Assembly: GCF_030209175.1 (NCBI RefSeq)
Contig: NZ_JARVSM010000001.1
Coordinates: forward strand, 2,418,001 to 2,482,000
From: Pseudomonas sp. efr-133-TYG-5
Lineage (GTDB): Bacteria > Pseudomonadota > Gammaproteobacteria > Pseudomonadales > Pseudomonadaceae
Length of the DNA: 64,000 bases
Reading direction: 5' to 3'
In this document: positions 54,020 through 63,800 of the stretch, one piece after another
Layout: the number at the start of each line of letters is the position of its first letter
How positions within the stretch are numbered: the first letter of the stretch is position 1
Notes under the pieces: generated by a model
Databases searched by the model: none
What the model was told of the DNA's origin: nothing
The model's input: only the letters and a program-made list of their open reading frames with translations
Program-made: the position numbers and the translations under genes

Positions 54020-55345
54020 TCAGTTCCCCTTCACGTCGTCTTTGATGCGGTATTCGGCGCTGCGCGCGTGAGCACTCAGCGATTCGCCACGGGCCAGTAC
54101 GGACGCGGTCTTGCCCAGTTCGGAGGCACCGGCCTCGGAGCAGAAGATGATCGACGAACGTTTCTGGAAGTCATACACCCCCAGCGGCGAGGAGAACCGC
54201 GCGGTGCCGGAGGTCGGCAGGACGTGGTTGGGACCGGCGCAGTAATCGCCCAGCGCTTCGGAGGTGTGGCGACCCATGAAGATCGCGCCGGCGTGACGGA
54301 TCTGCGGCAACCAGGCCTGCGGGTCGGCGACTGACAGTTCCAGGTGTTCCGGCGCGATGCGATTGGCGACTTCGATGGCCTGGGCCATGTCCTGCACCTG
54401 AATCAGTGCGCCACGGCCATTGATCGAGGTTTCGATGATGGTCGCGCGGTCCATGGTCGGCAGCAGCTTGTCGATGCTGGCGGCGACCTTGTCGAGGAAC
54501 TCGGCGTCCGGGCTGACCAGGATCGCCTGGGCGTCTTCGTCGTGCTCGGCCTGAGAGAACAGGTCCATGGCGATCCAGTCCGGATCGGTCTGGCCATCAC
54601 ACACAACGAGGATTTCCGACGGGCCGGCGATCATGTCGATGCCGACCTGGCCGAACACGTGGCGCTTGGCGGTGGCCACGTAAATGTTGCCCGGGCCGAC
54701 CACTTTGTCCACCTGCGGCACGCTTTCGGTGCCGTAGGCCAGCGCAGCGACCGCTTGCGCGCCGCCGATGGTGAAGACCCGGTCGACGCCGGCGATGCAG
54801 GCGGCGGCCAGCACCAGTTCGTTGACTTCACCGCGCGGGGTCGGCACCACCATGACCACTTCGGTCACACCGGCGACCTTGGCCGGAATCGCGTTCATCA
54901 ACACCGAGGACGGGTACGACGCCTTGCCACCCGGCACGTACAGGCCGGCGCGGTCCAGCGGGGTGACCTTCTGGCCGAGCACGGTGCCGTCGGCTTCGGT
55001 GTAGCTCCAGGAGTCCTGCTTCTGCTTTTCGTGGTAGCTGCGCACGCGCGCGGCGGCTCTTTCCAGGGCTTCGCGCTGGGGTACGGTAATGCGGGTCAGG
55101 GCCAGCTCGAGGCGCTCGCGCGGCAGGATCAGGTCGGCCATGGAAGCTACTTCGAGGCCGTCGAACTTCTGGGTGAACTCGACCAGCGCCGCGTCGCCGC
55201 GTTCGCGCACAGCCTTGATGATGTCCAGCACGCGCTGATTGACCGAGTCGTCAGACACACTTTCCCAGCTCAGCAGATGATCCAGATGATGCGCGAAATC
55301 CGGGTCAGCAGCGTTGAGTCGGCGAATTGCAGTCGGTGCGGTCAT
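54020..55345 (-). CDS. hisD: Histidinol dehydrogenase
   Basis: Zinc enzyme of 441 residues that oxidises histidinol to histidine in two NAD-dependent steps. Landmarks are [52 protein letters not shown] and the active-site segment [11 protein letters not shown], with [20 protein letters not shown] later. I start at ATG 55345; the open frame continues far upstream into the inverted repeat and hisG, without family similarity. hisC follows after two bases. A long imperfect hairpin lies between hisG and this gene. Confidence 0.95.
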   Translation of the reverse strand: MTAPTAIRRLNAADPDFAHHLDHLLSWESVSDDSVNQRVLDIIKAVRERGDAALVEFTQKFDGLEVASMADLILPRERLELALTRITVPQREALERAAARVRSYHEKQKQDSWSYTEADGTVLGQKVTPLDRAGLYVPGGKASYPSSVLMNAIPAKVAGVTEVVMVVPTPRGEVNELVLAAACIAGVDRVFTIGGAQAVAALAYGTESVPQVDKVVGPGNIYVATAKRHVFGQVGIDMIAGPSEILVVCDGQTDPDWIAMDLFSQAEHDEDAQAILVSPDAEFLDKVAASIDKLLPTMDRATIIETSINGRGALIQVQDMAQAIEVANRIAPEHLELSVADPQAWLPQIRHAGAIFMGRHTSEALGDYCAGPNHVLPTSGTARFSSPLGVYDFQKRSSIIFCSEAGASELGKTASVLARGESLSAHARSAEYRIKDDVKGN

Positions 55346-55352
55346 AGCGAGA

Positions 55353-55434
55353 GCCTCATAGGAATGGCAAAAACTCAGGCGCCCTAACTTAGCAGTCGTT
55401 TCCGCTTGGGCACCTGAGATTCTGGCTATGAGGC
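55353..55434. repeat. Two-tier inverted repeat between hisG and hisD
   Basis: Outer arms GCCTCATAG (55353-55361) and CTATGAGGC (55426-55434) are perfect. Inner arms CTCAGGCGCCC (55374-55384) and GGGCACCTGAG (55408-55418) match at 10 of 11. The whole 82-base structure begins eight bases before the hisD start codon. No U-run follows it. It could be an attenuator-like leader or a small inverted-repeat element. Confidence 0.75.
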
Positions 55435-55470
55435 GGATAGACGGGCGCGACTCAAGGTCGCGCAGGGACA

Positions 55471-56106
55471 TCAGCCGCGGTGTCGCGATTCCACTGCCTT
55501 GCGCAGGGTATCGATCAACGCCTGGATTCGGGCGTGTTGCATCTTCATCGAAGCCTTGTTGACCACCAGGCGCGAGCTGATCGTGGCGATCAGTTCCTGG
55601 GGCTCGAGGCCGTTGGCGCGCAGGGTGTTGCCGGTGTCGACCACGTCGATGATCTTGTCGGCCAGGCCGATCAGCGGTGCCAGCTCCATCGAGCCGTACA
55701 GCTTGATGATGTCGACCTGACGGCCCTGCTCGGCGTAGTAGCGCTTGGCGACATTGACGAACTTGGTCGCCACCCGCAGGCGGCCCTTGGGTTCGGCCGC
55801 GCCGACCTTGCCGGCGGTCATCAGCTTGCACTGGGCGATCTGCAGGTCCAGCGGCTCGTACAGGCCCTGGCCGGTGTACTCCATCAGCACATCCTTGCCG
55901 GCGACGCCGAGGTCGGCCGCGCCATGCTCGACATAGGTCGGCACGTCGGTGGCACGCACGATCAGCAGGCGTACGTCGTCCTGGGTCGTCGGGATGATCA
56001 GCTTGCGGCTCTTGTCCGGATTCTCGGTCGGCACGATGCCCGCTTCGGCGAGAAGCGGCAGCGTGTCGTCAAGGATACGGCCCTTGGACAATGCGATGGT
56101 CAACAT
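55471..56106 (-). CDS. hisG: ATP phosphoribosyltransferase, short form
   Basis: First enzyme of histidine synthesis, 211 residues, joining ATP and [24 protein letters not shown] starts the protein, [14 protein letters not shown] and the PRPP loop [18 protein letters not shown] segment (here [16 protein letters not shown]) follow. At this length it lacks the C-terminal regulatory domain, so it is the short HisG that works with HisZ, encoded elsewhere. It precedes hisD by 125 bases, a gap holding an inverted repeat. murA lies upstream on the same strand. Confidence 0.95.
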   Translation of the reverse strand: MLTIALSKGRILDDTLPLLAEAGIVPTENPDKSRKLIIPTTQDDVRLLIVRATDVPTYVEHGAADLGVAGKDVLMEYTGQGLYEPLDLQIAQCKLMTAGKVGAAEPKGRLRVATKFVNVAKRYYAEQGRQVDIIKLYGSMELAPLIGLADKIIDVVDTGNTLRANGLEPQELIATISSRLVVNKASMKMQHARIQALIDTLRKAVESRHRG

Positions 56107-56234
56107 GGCTAACGTCAGTCCTTATCAAGGTACTCATGTCCGGTCGCAATCGGCGCCGGACACACATCGAGCCGGAGACCGGCTCGACTCGAAACGAATT
56201 CAGTGGACACCTCCCTGTGTCCCGTTGGCTGCGA

Positions 56235-57515
<1,281 letters not shown>

Positions 57516-57522
57516 CTAGGGC

Positions 57523-57762
57523 TCAGGTGCGCTCGGCCCAGGCCGCGCTGCTGAAAAATTTCATAGTGACCGCGTGGATGCTGCCATCGGCGATCCATGG
57601 GTTCAAATGGGCATAGATGCTCTGCTGACGCTTGACCGGGCTTAAAGCCGCCAGTTCATCGCTAATCACGTTCAGCTGGAAATTGCAGCCTTCGCCTTCG
57701 ACTTCCACCTGCGTTCCTGGCAGCTTCCCTTCAAGGAAGCTCTTCACTTCTACGGCCTGCAT
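57523..57762 (-). CDS. ibaG: BolA family protein IbaG
   Basis: Small protein of 79 residues of the BolA family: MQAVEVKSFLEGKLPGTQVE, then the signature SPVKRQQSIYAHLNPW and DGSIHAVTMKFFS. IbaG (YrbA) works with monothiol glutaredoxins in iron-sulfur handling. The cysteine in EGEGCNFQ lies at a position that can ligate a shared cluster. I start at ATG 57762; the frame to 57810 is an unlikely extension. Placement before murA and after the mla operon is the same in many gammaproteobacteria. Confidence 0.9.
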   Translation of the reverse strand: MQAVEVKSFLEGKLPGTQVEVEGEGCNFQLNVISDELAALSPVKRQQSIYAHLNPWIADGSIHAVTMKFFSSAAWAERT

Positions 57763-57808
57763 GCTCAACCTCAATCGGCGCCCTGTGCGCGCGGGTCGGA
57801 CATCATAC

Positions 57809-57861
57809 AAAAAAGCCCCGCGCCTGCGAACCCCGCTTGGCAGGACTCTGACGGGGGGCTT
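57809..57861 (-). terminator. Terminator-like structure after the mla operon
   Basis: AAGCCCC and GGGGCTT at the ends of a 53-base segment pair and are followed, on the minus strand, by a U-run. It lies between mlaB and ibaG. The long internal part could form a second small stem. Confidence 0.65.
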
Positions 57862-57877
57862 GCTTGTCGATGCGGGT

Positions 57878-58183
57878 TCAGGGGTGCGCCAACAGCTCGG
57901 TCAGTTCGCTGACCTGAGCGATTTCACGCATGTCTTCGGGCATCGCCCGCACGCTCACGGCCTTGCCGGCCGCCTGCGCATCACGCATGAAGCACAGCAG
58001 CAGCGACAAGCCGACACTGCTGGACTTCACCACGGCCGAGCAGTCGATCACGAGCGAAGCGGCCTTGCTGGACTTGATCAGCGCCTGGCCTTCCTTGCGC
58101 AGGTCAGGCCCGGTGCGGTAATCCAGCACTCCGCTGAGCAACAGCTCGTCGACATCACTCATACGCACCGCCGCCTCATTCAT
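57878..58183 (-). CDS. mlaB: STAS-domain protein MlaB
   Basis: Cytoplasmic STAS domain protein of 101 residues (LLLSGVLDYRTGPDLRKEGQ, then LVIDCSAVVKSSSVGLSLLL). MlaB stabilises the MlaFEDB ABC complex by binding MlaF, with the conserved serine/threonine of the STAS loop at VKSSSVGL. The start at 58183 overlaps the mlaC stop by four bases. It is the last gene of mlaFEDCB, which returns misplaced phospholipids from the outer membrane to the inner membrane. Confidence 0.91.
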   Translation of the reverse strand: MNEAAVRMSDVDELLLSGVLDYRTGPDLRKEGQALIKSSKAASLVIDCSAVVKSSSVGLSLLLCFMRDAQAAGKAVSVRAMPEDMREIAQVSELTELLAHP

Positions 58184-58824
58184 TGCGCTGACTTCTCTTC
58201 GGTAGCCGCCTTGGCCTTCGCGACCTCGCCCGCCCAACCGTTGATGGTCTTGTCCAGATCGTTGCCATTGCGCTGCATGGCGTCGGCGAACTGATCACGG
58301 AACAGCTTGCCGATGTTGATGCCATTGATGATCACGTTGCGCAGTTTCCACTCGCCGTTGATCTTTTCCAGGGTGTACTGCACCGGGTAGACCGCGCCGT
58401 TGTTGCCCTTGACGGTCATGCCGACGCTGGTGCGGTCGCCCGATTCGTCCTTGGCCGGATCAACGGTGATGCCCTGGTTGTTGTACTCGAGCAAGGCGTT
58501 GCCGTAGAACTGGAACAGGCCTTTCTTGAAGTTTTCCTGGAAGGCCTGCATCTGCGCCGGGGTGGCCTTGCGCGAATACTTGACCGTCATGATGCTCTTG
58601 GAAATGCCTTCGGCATCCACCACGGGGCCCACGATCGTGTTCAGCGCGGTGTAGAAATCCTGCGGGTCCTGTTTGTACTTCTCTTTGTTGGCCGACAGAT
58701 CGGCAAGCATCCGGTTGGTGGTGTCCTGAACCAGATCATGCGCCGACTGCGCTGCCACGGCGTTAGCCATCAGCGGCAGTGTCGCGAGCAACACCAACAG
58801 GCCACGTCGCAAGGTAGAGATCAT
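58180..58824 (-). CDS. mlaC: Periplasmic phospholipid shuttle MlaC
   Basis: Periplasmic lipid carrier of 214 residues. A signal peptide (LRRGLLVLLATLPLMANAVA, cleavage near residue 24) is followed by the MlaC/Ttg2D fold (VQDTTNRMLADLSANKEKYK, then GKLFRDQFADAMQRNGNDLD). MlaC carries phospholipids between the outer-membrane MlaA complex and the inner-membrane MlaFEDB complex. It overlaps mlaB and lies 11 bases after mlaD. The tail is rich in Ala/Lys/Glu. Confidence 0.93.
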   Translation of the reverse strand: MISTLRRGLLVLLATLPLMANAVAAQSAHDLVQDTTNRMLADLSANKEKYKQDPQDFYTALNTIVGPVVDAEGISKSIMTVKYSRKATPAQMQAFQENFKKGLFQFYGNALLEYNNQGITVDPAKDESGDRTSVGMTVKGNNGAVYPVQYTLEKINGEWKLRNVIINGINIGKLFRDQFADAMQRNGNDLDKTINGWAGEVAKAKAATEEKSAQ

Positions 58825-58835
58825 TCAAAAGCTCC

Positions 58836-59303
58836 TCATTTGGCGTCTTTGCTAACGGTATTGAGCAGGAATTTACCGATCAGGTCTTCCAGTACCAGAG
58901 ACGACTGCGTGTCGTGGATGGTTCCACCATCCTTGAGCCGGGTGTCTTCCCCGCCCACGCTGATACCGATGTACTTCTCGCCCAGCAGACCAGCGGTCAG
59001 GATAGACGCTGTGGAGTCGGTCGGCAGATTGTCGACCTTTTTATCCACCTGCAGGGTCACCCGACCGGTGAAGCTGTCGCGGTCCAGATCGATCGCCGTG
59101 ACCTTGCCGATGGTCACACCGGCCATGGTCACCTTGGCTCTGACCGTCAAACCGGCAATATTGTCGAAGTAGGCATAAAGTTTATAGGTATCGGTGGTCG
59201 AAGTCGGAGACAGGCCACTGACCCGCAACGCAAGCAGCAGCAAAGCCAGGATCCCTGCCAGCAGGAACAGGCCGACACCGATTTCCAGGGTGCGGTTTTG
59301 CAT
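58836..59303 (-). CDS. mlaD: MCE-domain protein MlaD
   Basis: Inner-membrane anchored MCE protein of 155 residues. One N-terminal transmembrane helix (GVGLFLLAGILALLLLALRV) precedes the MCE domain (YKLYAYFDNIAGLTVRAKVT, then GVTIGKVTAIDLD). It forms a hexameric ring that binds phospholipid in the MlaFEDB complex. Its first base coincides with the last base of mlaE, so translation is coupled. The C-terminal tail after the MCE domain is short. Confidence 0.93.
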   Translation of the reverse strand: MQNRTLEIGVGLFLLAGILALLLLALRVSGLSPTSTTDTYKLYAYFDNIAGLTVRAKVTMAGVTIGKVTAIDLDRDSFTGRVTLQVDKKVDNLPTDSTASILTAGLLGEKYIGISVGGEDTRLKDGGTIHDTQSSLVLEDLIGKFLLNTVSKDAK

Positions 59304-60100
59304 CAGAAATCTCCAAACATCAAAGCGGTCAGAATAAAGTCCAGGCCGAGCACTGCCAGCGAGGCATATACCACGGTCTTGGTAGTGGCACGACTGATCC
59401 CCTCGGAAGTGGGTTCGCAGTCATAGCCTTGGAATACGGCGATCCAGGTCACGACAAAGGCAAAAACCACGCTCTTGATGATGCCGTTGAGCACATCGTC
59501 GGCGAAGTTGACGCTGTTCTGCATGTTCGACCAGTAGGAACCTTCATAGACTCCCAGCCAGTCGACTGCCACCCACGAGCCGCCCCAGATACCGACGACG
59601 CTGAAGATCATCGCCAGCACCGGCAGGGAAATGAAACCGGCCCACAGGCGCGGGGCAATGATGTACTTGAGCGGGTCGACCCCGATCATTTCCAGGCTGG
59701 ACAACTGTTCGGTGGATTTCATGTTGCCGATTTCCGCCGTCAGCGCCGAACCGGCGCGCCCGGCGAACAGCAATGCCGTCACCACCGGACCGAGTTCACG
59801 CAACAGCGTCAGGGCGACCATCTGACCGACCGCCTGCTCCGAACCGTAGCTCGACAGGATGTTGAAACCCTGCAGCGCCAGCACCATGCCGATGAAAACA
59901 CCGGACACGACGATGATCACCAGCGACATCACGCCGACCGAGTGCAGCTGCTTGACCAGCAGGCCGAAACCGCCGCCGATGCCACCGCGCCCGAGCAAGG
60001 CGTGAAACAGGAACAGGGTCGAGCGACCGAACACGGCAATGGCGTCGATCGCGGCGTGGCCGAAGCGGCGCACGCGTTCTATCAATGAAATTCTGCGCAT
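59303..60100 (-). CDS. mlaE: ABC transporter permease MlaE
   Basis: Inner-membrane permease of 265 residues with about five to six helices ([20 protein letters not shown], then [40 protein letters not shown]). The [11 protein letters not shown] stretch is the coupling region conserved in MlaE and its plant homologue TGD1. It forms the transmembrane core of MlaFEDB. It overlaps mlaF and mlaD by one base each. Confidence 0.95.
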   Translation of the reverse strand: MRRISLIERVRRFGHAAIDAIAVFGRSTLFLFHALLGRGGIGGGFGLLVKQLHSVGVMSLVIIVVSGVFIGMVLALQGFNILSSYGSEQAVGQMVALTLLRELGPVVTALLFAGRAGSALTAEIGNMKSTEQLSSLEMIGVDPLKYIIAPRLWAGFISLPVLAMIFSVVGIWGGSWVAVDWLGVYEGSYWSNMQNSVNFADDVLNGIIKSVVFAFVVTWIAVFQGYDCEPTSEGISRATTKTVVYASLAVLGLDFILTALMFGDF

Positions 60101-60912
60101 CAGCGACGCTTCCCCAGAAGATCTGCGCGGTAATCCGTCGCTGGAAAGTGATACGGAACCGGACCGTCAGGGTCGCCGGTCATGAACTGACGGATGCGCG
60201 GCTCGGTCGAGTTCATCAACTCGTCCGGCGTGCCCTGCCCCAGTACCTGGCCGTCGCCAACCACATAAATGTAATCGGCGATGCTCGCGGTTTCCGCCAG
60301 ATCGTGGGAAACCACGATGCTGGTGATCCCCAGCGCATCGTTGAGCAGGCGGATCAGGCGCACCAGAACGCCCATGGCGATCGGGTCCTGGCCGACGAAG
60401 GGCTCGTCGTACATGAGGATCTGCGGGTCGAGGGCGATCGCCCGGGCCAGGGCGACGCGGCGCTTCATGCCACCGGACAGCTCGTCCGGCATCAGCTCGA
60501 TGGCGCCGCGCAGGCCGACCGCCTGCAATTTGAGCAGGACGATGTCGCGGATCATTTCTTCCGGCAGCTGGGTGTGGACACGCAGGGGAAACGCCACGTT
60601 CTCGAAGACATCGAGATCGGTGAACAGCGCGCCGCTCTGGAACAGCACGCCCATGTGCTTGCGCGCATCGAACAGATCGCTGCGCGACAGCTTCGGCAGG
60701 TTCTGGCCGTTGACCCAGACCTCGCCCTGCGAAGGTCGCAGCTGGGCGCCCATCAGGCGCAGCAGCGTAGTCTTGCCGCACCCGGAAGGTCCCATGATGC
60801 CGGTGACCTTGCCCCGCGGGATGCGAATATCGACGTTATTGAAAATGCTCCGCGAACCGCGCTTGAAGGAGACTCCCTTCAGCTCGACCGCGTAGGCGTT
60901 ATCGGCACTCAT
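60100..60912 (-). CDS. mlaF: ABC transporter ATP-binding protein MlaF
   Basis: ATPase of 270 residues that powers MlaFEDB. Walker A is [18 protein letters not shown], the signature is [20 protein letters not shown], and Walker B follows as [12 protein letters not shown]. The C-terminal extension contacts the partner subunit, as in E. coli MlaF. It is the first gene of mlaFEDCB and is divergent from kdsD; the 275-base gap 60913-61187 holds the promoters of both. Confidence 0.95.
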   Translation of the reverse strand: MSADNAYAVELKGVSFKRGSRSIFNNVDIRIPRGKVTGIMGPSGCGKTTLLRLMGAQLRPSQGEVWVNGQNLPKLSRSDLFDARKHMGVLFQSGALFTDLDVFENVAFPLRVHTQLPEEMIRDIVLLKLQAVGLRGAIELMPDELSGGMKRRVALARAIALDPQILMYDEPFVGQDPIAMGVLVRLIRLLNDALGITSIVVSHDLAETASIADYIYVVGDGQVLGQGTPDELMNSTEPRIRQFMTGDPDGPVPYHFPATDYRADLLGKRR

Positions 60913-61147
60913 CTAAACTCCTTGCGATGCAGCCTCTCACTCGGACGCCTGGCTTTCTGAAGGAAAGCACTTACATCCCGGGCAGGCCGAACTGGCGGCG
61001 AACTATATCACTGCAAAGGCCAAGCGCCCAAGGGCTGGCCCCGCGGCATTCGGCGATATGACAGACATGCGTCCTTATTTAGGAGGTTTTGGTAACTGTT
61101 AATGACAAAGCACGACGAACTAGCGTGAGGCTTTTCAACATAACCGC

Positions 61148-61153
61148 TATAAT
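61148..61153 (+). promoter_or_regulatory. -10 element candidate upstream of kdsD
   Basis: TATAAT lies 35 bases before the kdsD ATG at 61188. No good -35 hexamer is seen at the usual distance. An isolated AGGAGG at 61081-61086 lies upstream of this -10 element and is not used by any credible open frame. Confidence 0.55.
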
Positions 61154-61187
61154 CGCCGCCTTTTCATCGGGCTATACGATTTCTGAC

Positions 61188-62162
61188 ATGAGCCAATCCA
61201 GCGACCTGATTCAATCGGCACAACGCACCATCCGCCTCGAAGTGGAAGCCGTTCAAGGCTTGTTGCCCCATATCGACGCCGATTTCGTACGCGCTTGCGA
61301 GATGATTCTGGCCAGCAAGGGCCGTGTGGTCGTGGTCGGCATGGGCAAGTCCGGGCACGTCGGCAACAAGATCGCCGCCACCCTGGCCAGCACCGGCACC
61401 CCGGCATTTTTCGTCCACCCGGCGGAAGCCAGCCACGGCGACATGGGCATGATCACCCGCGACGACGTGATCCTGGCCCTGTCGAACTCCGGTTCGACCA
61501 ATGAAATCGTGACCCTGCTGCCACTGATCAAGCGCCTGGGCATCCAGCTCATCAGCCTGACGGGCAACCCGCAATCGCCGCTGGCCAAGGCTGCCGAAGT
61601 CAATCTCAACGTGCATGTCGAGCATGAAGCCTGTCCGCTGAACCTGGCCCCGACCTCTTCCACCACTGCCGCACTGGTCATGGGCGACGCCCTGGCCGTG
61701 GCGCTGCTGGAAGCACGCGGCTTCACCGCCGAAGATTTCGCCTTTTCCCACCCGGGCGGCGCACTGGGCCGTCGCCTGCTGTTGAAAGTGGAAAACGTCA
61801 TGCACGCCGGCCAGGAGCTGCCACAGGTGCAACGTGGCACCCTGCTCAAGGATGCGCTGATGGAAATGACCCGCAAGGGCCTGGGCATGACCGTGATCCT
61901 CGAAGCCGACGGCAAGCTTGCCGGGATCTTCACCGACGGCGACCTGCGCCGCACCCTCGATCGCAGCATCGACGTGCACAGCGCCACCATCGATCAGGTG
62001 ATGACCGTACACGGCAAGACCGCCCGCGCCGAAATGCTCGCCGCCGAGGCCCTGAAAATCATGGAAGACCACCGAATCAACGCGCTGGTAGTCGTCGACG
62101 AGGAAGACCGCCCGATCGGCGCCTTCAACCTCTCCGACCTGCTGCGCGCAGGAGTCATGTAA
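61188..62162 (+). CDS. kdsD: D-arabinose 5-phosphate isomerase KdsD
   Basis: Enzyme of 324 residues converting ribulose 5-phosphate to arabinose 5-phosphate, the first step of Kdo synthesis for LPS. The SIS domain (about 35-180) carries VVVVGMGKSGHVGNKIAATL, AEASHGDMGM and ALSNSGSTNEI; two CBS domains (about 205-324) follow. ATG 61188 is the family start. A TTG at 61089 close to AGGAGG would add 33 residues with no family support. kdsC follows with its ATG at the next base after the stop. Confidence 0.94.
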   Translation: MSQSSDLIQSAQRTIRLEVEAVQGLLPHIDADFVRACEMILASKGRVVVVGMGKSGHVGNKIAATLASTGTPAFFVHPAEASHGDMGMITRDDVILALSNSGSTNEIVTLLPLIKRLGIQLISLTGNPQSPLAKAAEVNLNVHVEHEACPLNLAPTSSTTAALVMGDALAVALLEARGFTAEDFAFSHPGGALGRRLLLKVENVMHAGQELPQVQRGTLLKDALMEMTRKGLGMTVILEADGKLAGIFTDGDLRRTLDRSIDVHSATIDQVMTVHGKTARAEMLAAEALKIMEDHRINALVVVDEEDRPIGAFNLSDLLRAGVM

Positions 62163-62687
62163 ATGAGCACCGACCTGCTGCAACGCGGCAAAGCGATCAA
62201 ACTGGCGGTTTTCGACGTCGACGGCGTCCTCACCGACGGCCGCCTGTACTTCCTCGAAGACGGCAGCGAATTCAAGACCTTCAACACGCTGGACGGCCAG
62301 GGCATCAAGATGCTGATGAACGCCGGCGTGCAGACCGCCATCATCAGTGGCCGCAAGACCCCGGTGGTCGAGCGCCGCGCCAAAAACCTCGGGATCCCGC
62401 ACCTGTTTCAGGGCCGCGAGGATAAACTGGTGGTGCTCGACGGTCTTCTGCAGCAACTGGGCCTAAGCTATGAACAGGTCGCCTACCTCGGTGACGACCT
62501 GCCCGACCTGCCGGTGATCCGCCGTGTAGGCCTGGGCATGGCCGTGGCCAACGCCGCCGATTTCGTGCGCGAACACGCCCATGGCGTTACCCGTGCCCGT
62601 GGCGGCGAAGGTGCCGCCCGTGAATTCTGCGAATTGATCCTGCGCGCCCAGGACCGCCTCGATGCGGCCAACGCCGCGTACCTGTGA
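62163..62687 (+). CDS. kdsC: Kdo 8-phosphate phosphatase KdsC
   Basis: HAD-family phosphatase of 174 residues releasing Kdo from Kdo 8-phosphate. The nucleophile aspartate lies in AVFDVDGVLTDGRLYF, motif II in AIISGRKTPVVERRAKNLG, and motif III in VAYLGDDLPDLPVI. The C-terminal tail GGEGAAREFCELIL covers the active site in the tetramer. It is packed between kdsD and lptC with no spacing or with overlap, so the LPS genes form one transcription unit. Confidence 0.95.
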   Translation: MSTDLLQRGKAIKLAVFDVDGVLTDGRLYFLEDGSEFKTFNTLDGQGIKMLMNAGVQTAIISGRKTPVVERRAKNLGIPHLFQGREDKLVVLDGLLQQLGLSYEQVAYLGDDLPDLPVIRRVGLGMAVANAADFVREHAHGVTRARGGEGAAREFCELILRAQDRLDAANAAYL

Positions 62688-62695
62688 GCCAAACC

Positions 62696-63268
62696 ATGTT
62701 CAGCAAAAAAGTTCGCAATGTATTGTTGTTCGGCTGTATCGCCGCGATTTTCGCCGCGGTCGGCTACTGGAACATCAGCCCGGAACGCTTCCGCGACAAG
62801 CCACCGGTGTCGGCCGAAGAGAGCCCGATCGACTGGTACGCCACCAACACGCACACCCTGCAATACCTCGAGGACGGCCGGGTGCAGTACGAAATGACCT
62901 CGGAAAAGGCCGAGCACGTCAAGGCCACCGACATCACCCTGGTGACCAAACCCGACCTCAACATGTTCCGGGGCACTGACTTTCCGTGGCACGTGACCAG
63001 CGAGCGCGGCGAGGTCAACTCCGGCGGCACCGAGGTCGAGCTGATCGACTCGGTACGCGTCAAGCGCACCGACGAAAAGAACCGCGACACCCTGATTACC
63101 TCCACGCGCATGACAGTGTTCCCGCAGGAACAATATGCGCAGACCCAGCAACCCGTTAGAATCGACGGCGCTGGCGGTGTATCGACTGGCGTGGGCATGA
63201 AAGCGTATTTGAAGGAAAGCAGGATACACCTGCTATCGAACGTAAGAGGACAGTATGAGGCTCGTTAA
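62696..63268 (+). CDS. lptC: LPS export protein LptC
   Basis: Bitopic inner-membrane protein of 190 residues. One N-terminal helix (NVLLFGCIAAIFAAVGYW) is followed by a periplasmic beta-jellyroll (about 60-190), part of the LptBFGC-A-DE bridge that carries LPS to the outer membrane. ATG 62696 is my choice; a GTG at 62684 that overlaps the kdsC stop would add four residues and is possible. The 3' end overlaps lptA by 14 bases. Confidence 0.92.
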   Translation: MFSKKVRNVLLFGCIAAIFAAVGYWNISPERFRDKPPVSAEESPIDWYATNTHTLQYLEDGRVQYEMTSEKAEHVKATDITLVTKPDLNMFRGTDFPWHVTSERGEVNSGGTEVELIDSVRVKRTDEKNRDTLITSTRMTVFPQEQYAQTQQPVRIDGAGGVSTGVGMKAYLKESRIHLLSNVRGQYEAR

Positions 63269-63800
63269 AACCCTCCCTATTTTGCTCAGTCTGGGCGCAG
63301 CACTGGGAAGCGTGAGCGCCTGGGCTCTGCCGAACGATCAGCAGCAGCCTATCCGCATCCAGGCCGACGACGCCCAGCTGGACGACAAGAATGGCGTGGC
63401 CACCTACACCGGCGACGTCATCATCACCCAAGGCTCGATGAAGGTCACCGGCAACAAGGTGACGATCACCCGCACCCAGACCGGCGACATCGACGTGGTC
63501 ACCTCGGTGGGCAACCTCGCCTACTTCGAGCAGCTGCAGACCCAGGGCGACACCAAGCCTGTACAGGGCTGGGGCGTCACCATTCAGTACCACGCTGCGC
63601 AGAATCGCGTCGTGCTGATCGACAAGGCCAAGGTTGTCGACAAGGACAACAACACCACTCAGGGCGAGAAGATCGTCTATGACACGGTGAAAAAACTGGC
63701 CAGCGCCGGTCGTGCCACCGGCAGCAAGGTCACCGAAGCGCGTCCGCGCATCGACATGGTGATCCAGCCGAAGAAGAAAACCGACGAGAAAACCCAGTAA
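63255..63800 (+). CDS. lptA: LPS transport periplasmic protein LptA
   Basis: Periplasmic protein of 181 residues. The signal peptide (MRLVKTLPILLSLGAALGSV, cleaved after AWA near residue 24) is followed by the OstA-like jellyroll (IRIQADDAQLDDKNGVATYT, then GDVIITQGSMKVTGNKVTIT). LptA polymerises end to end as the bridge across the periplasm. The Lys-rich tail (KKKTDEKTQ) is variable. The stop codon shares its last base with the lptB ATG. Confidence 0.94.
   Translation: MRLVKTLPILLSLGAALGSVSAWALPNDQQQPIRIQADDAQLDDKNGVATYTGDVIITQGSMKVTGNKVTITRTQTGDIDVVTSVGNLAYFEQLQTQGDTKPVQGWGVTIQYHAAQNRVVLIDKAKVVDKDNNTTQGEKIVYDTVKKLASAGRATGSKVTEARPRIDMVIQPKKKTDEKTQ

Noticed and set aside
54020..55831. N-terminal extension of HisD into hisG
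   Set aside because: The family start is at 55345; the extension crosses the inverted repeat and overlaps hisG out of frame.
56107..56234. Short GC palindromes between hisG and murA as a terminator
   Set aside because: GAGCCGG/CCGGCTC and GGACAC/GTGTCC are present, but no U-run follows on the coding strand.
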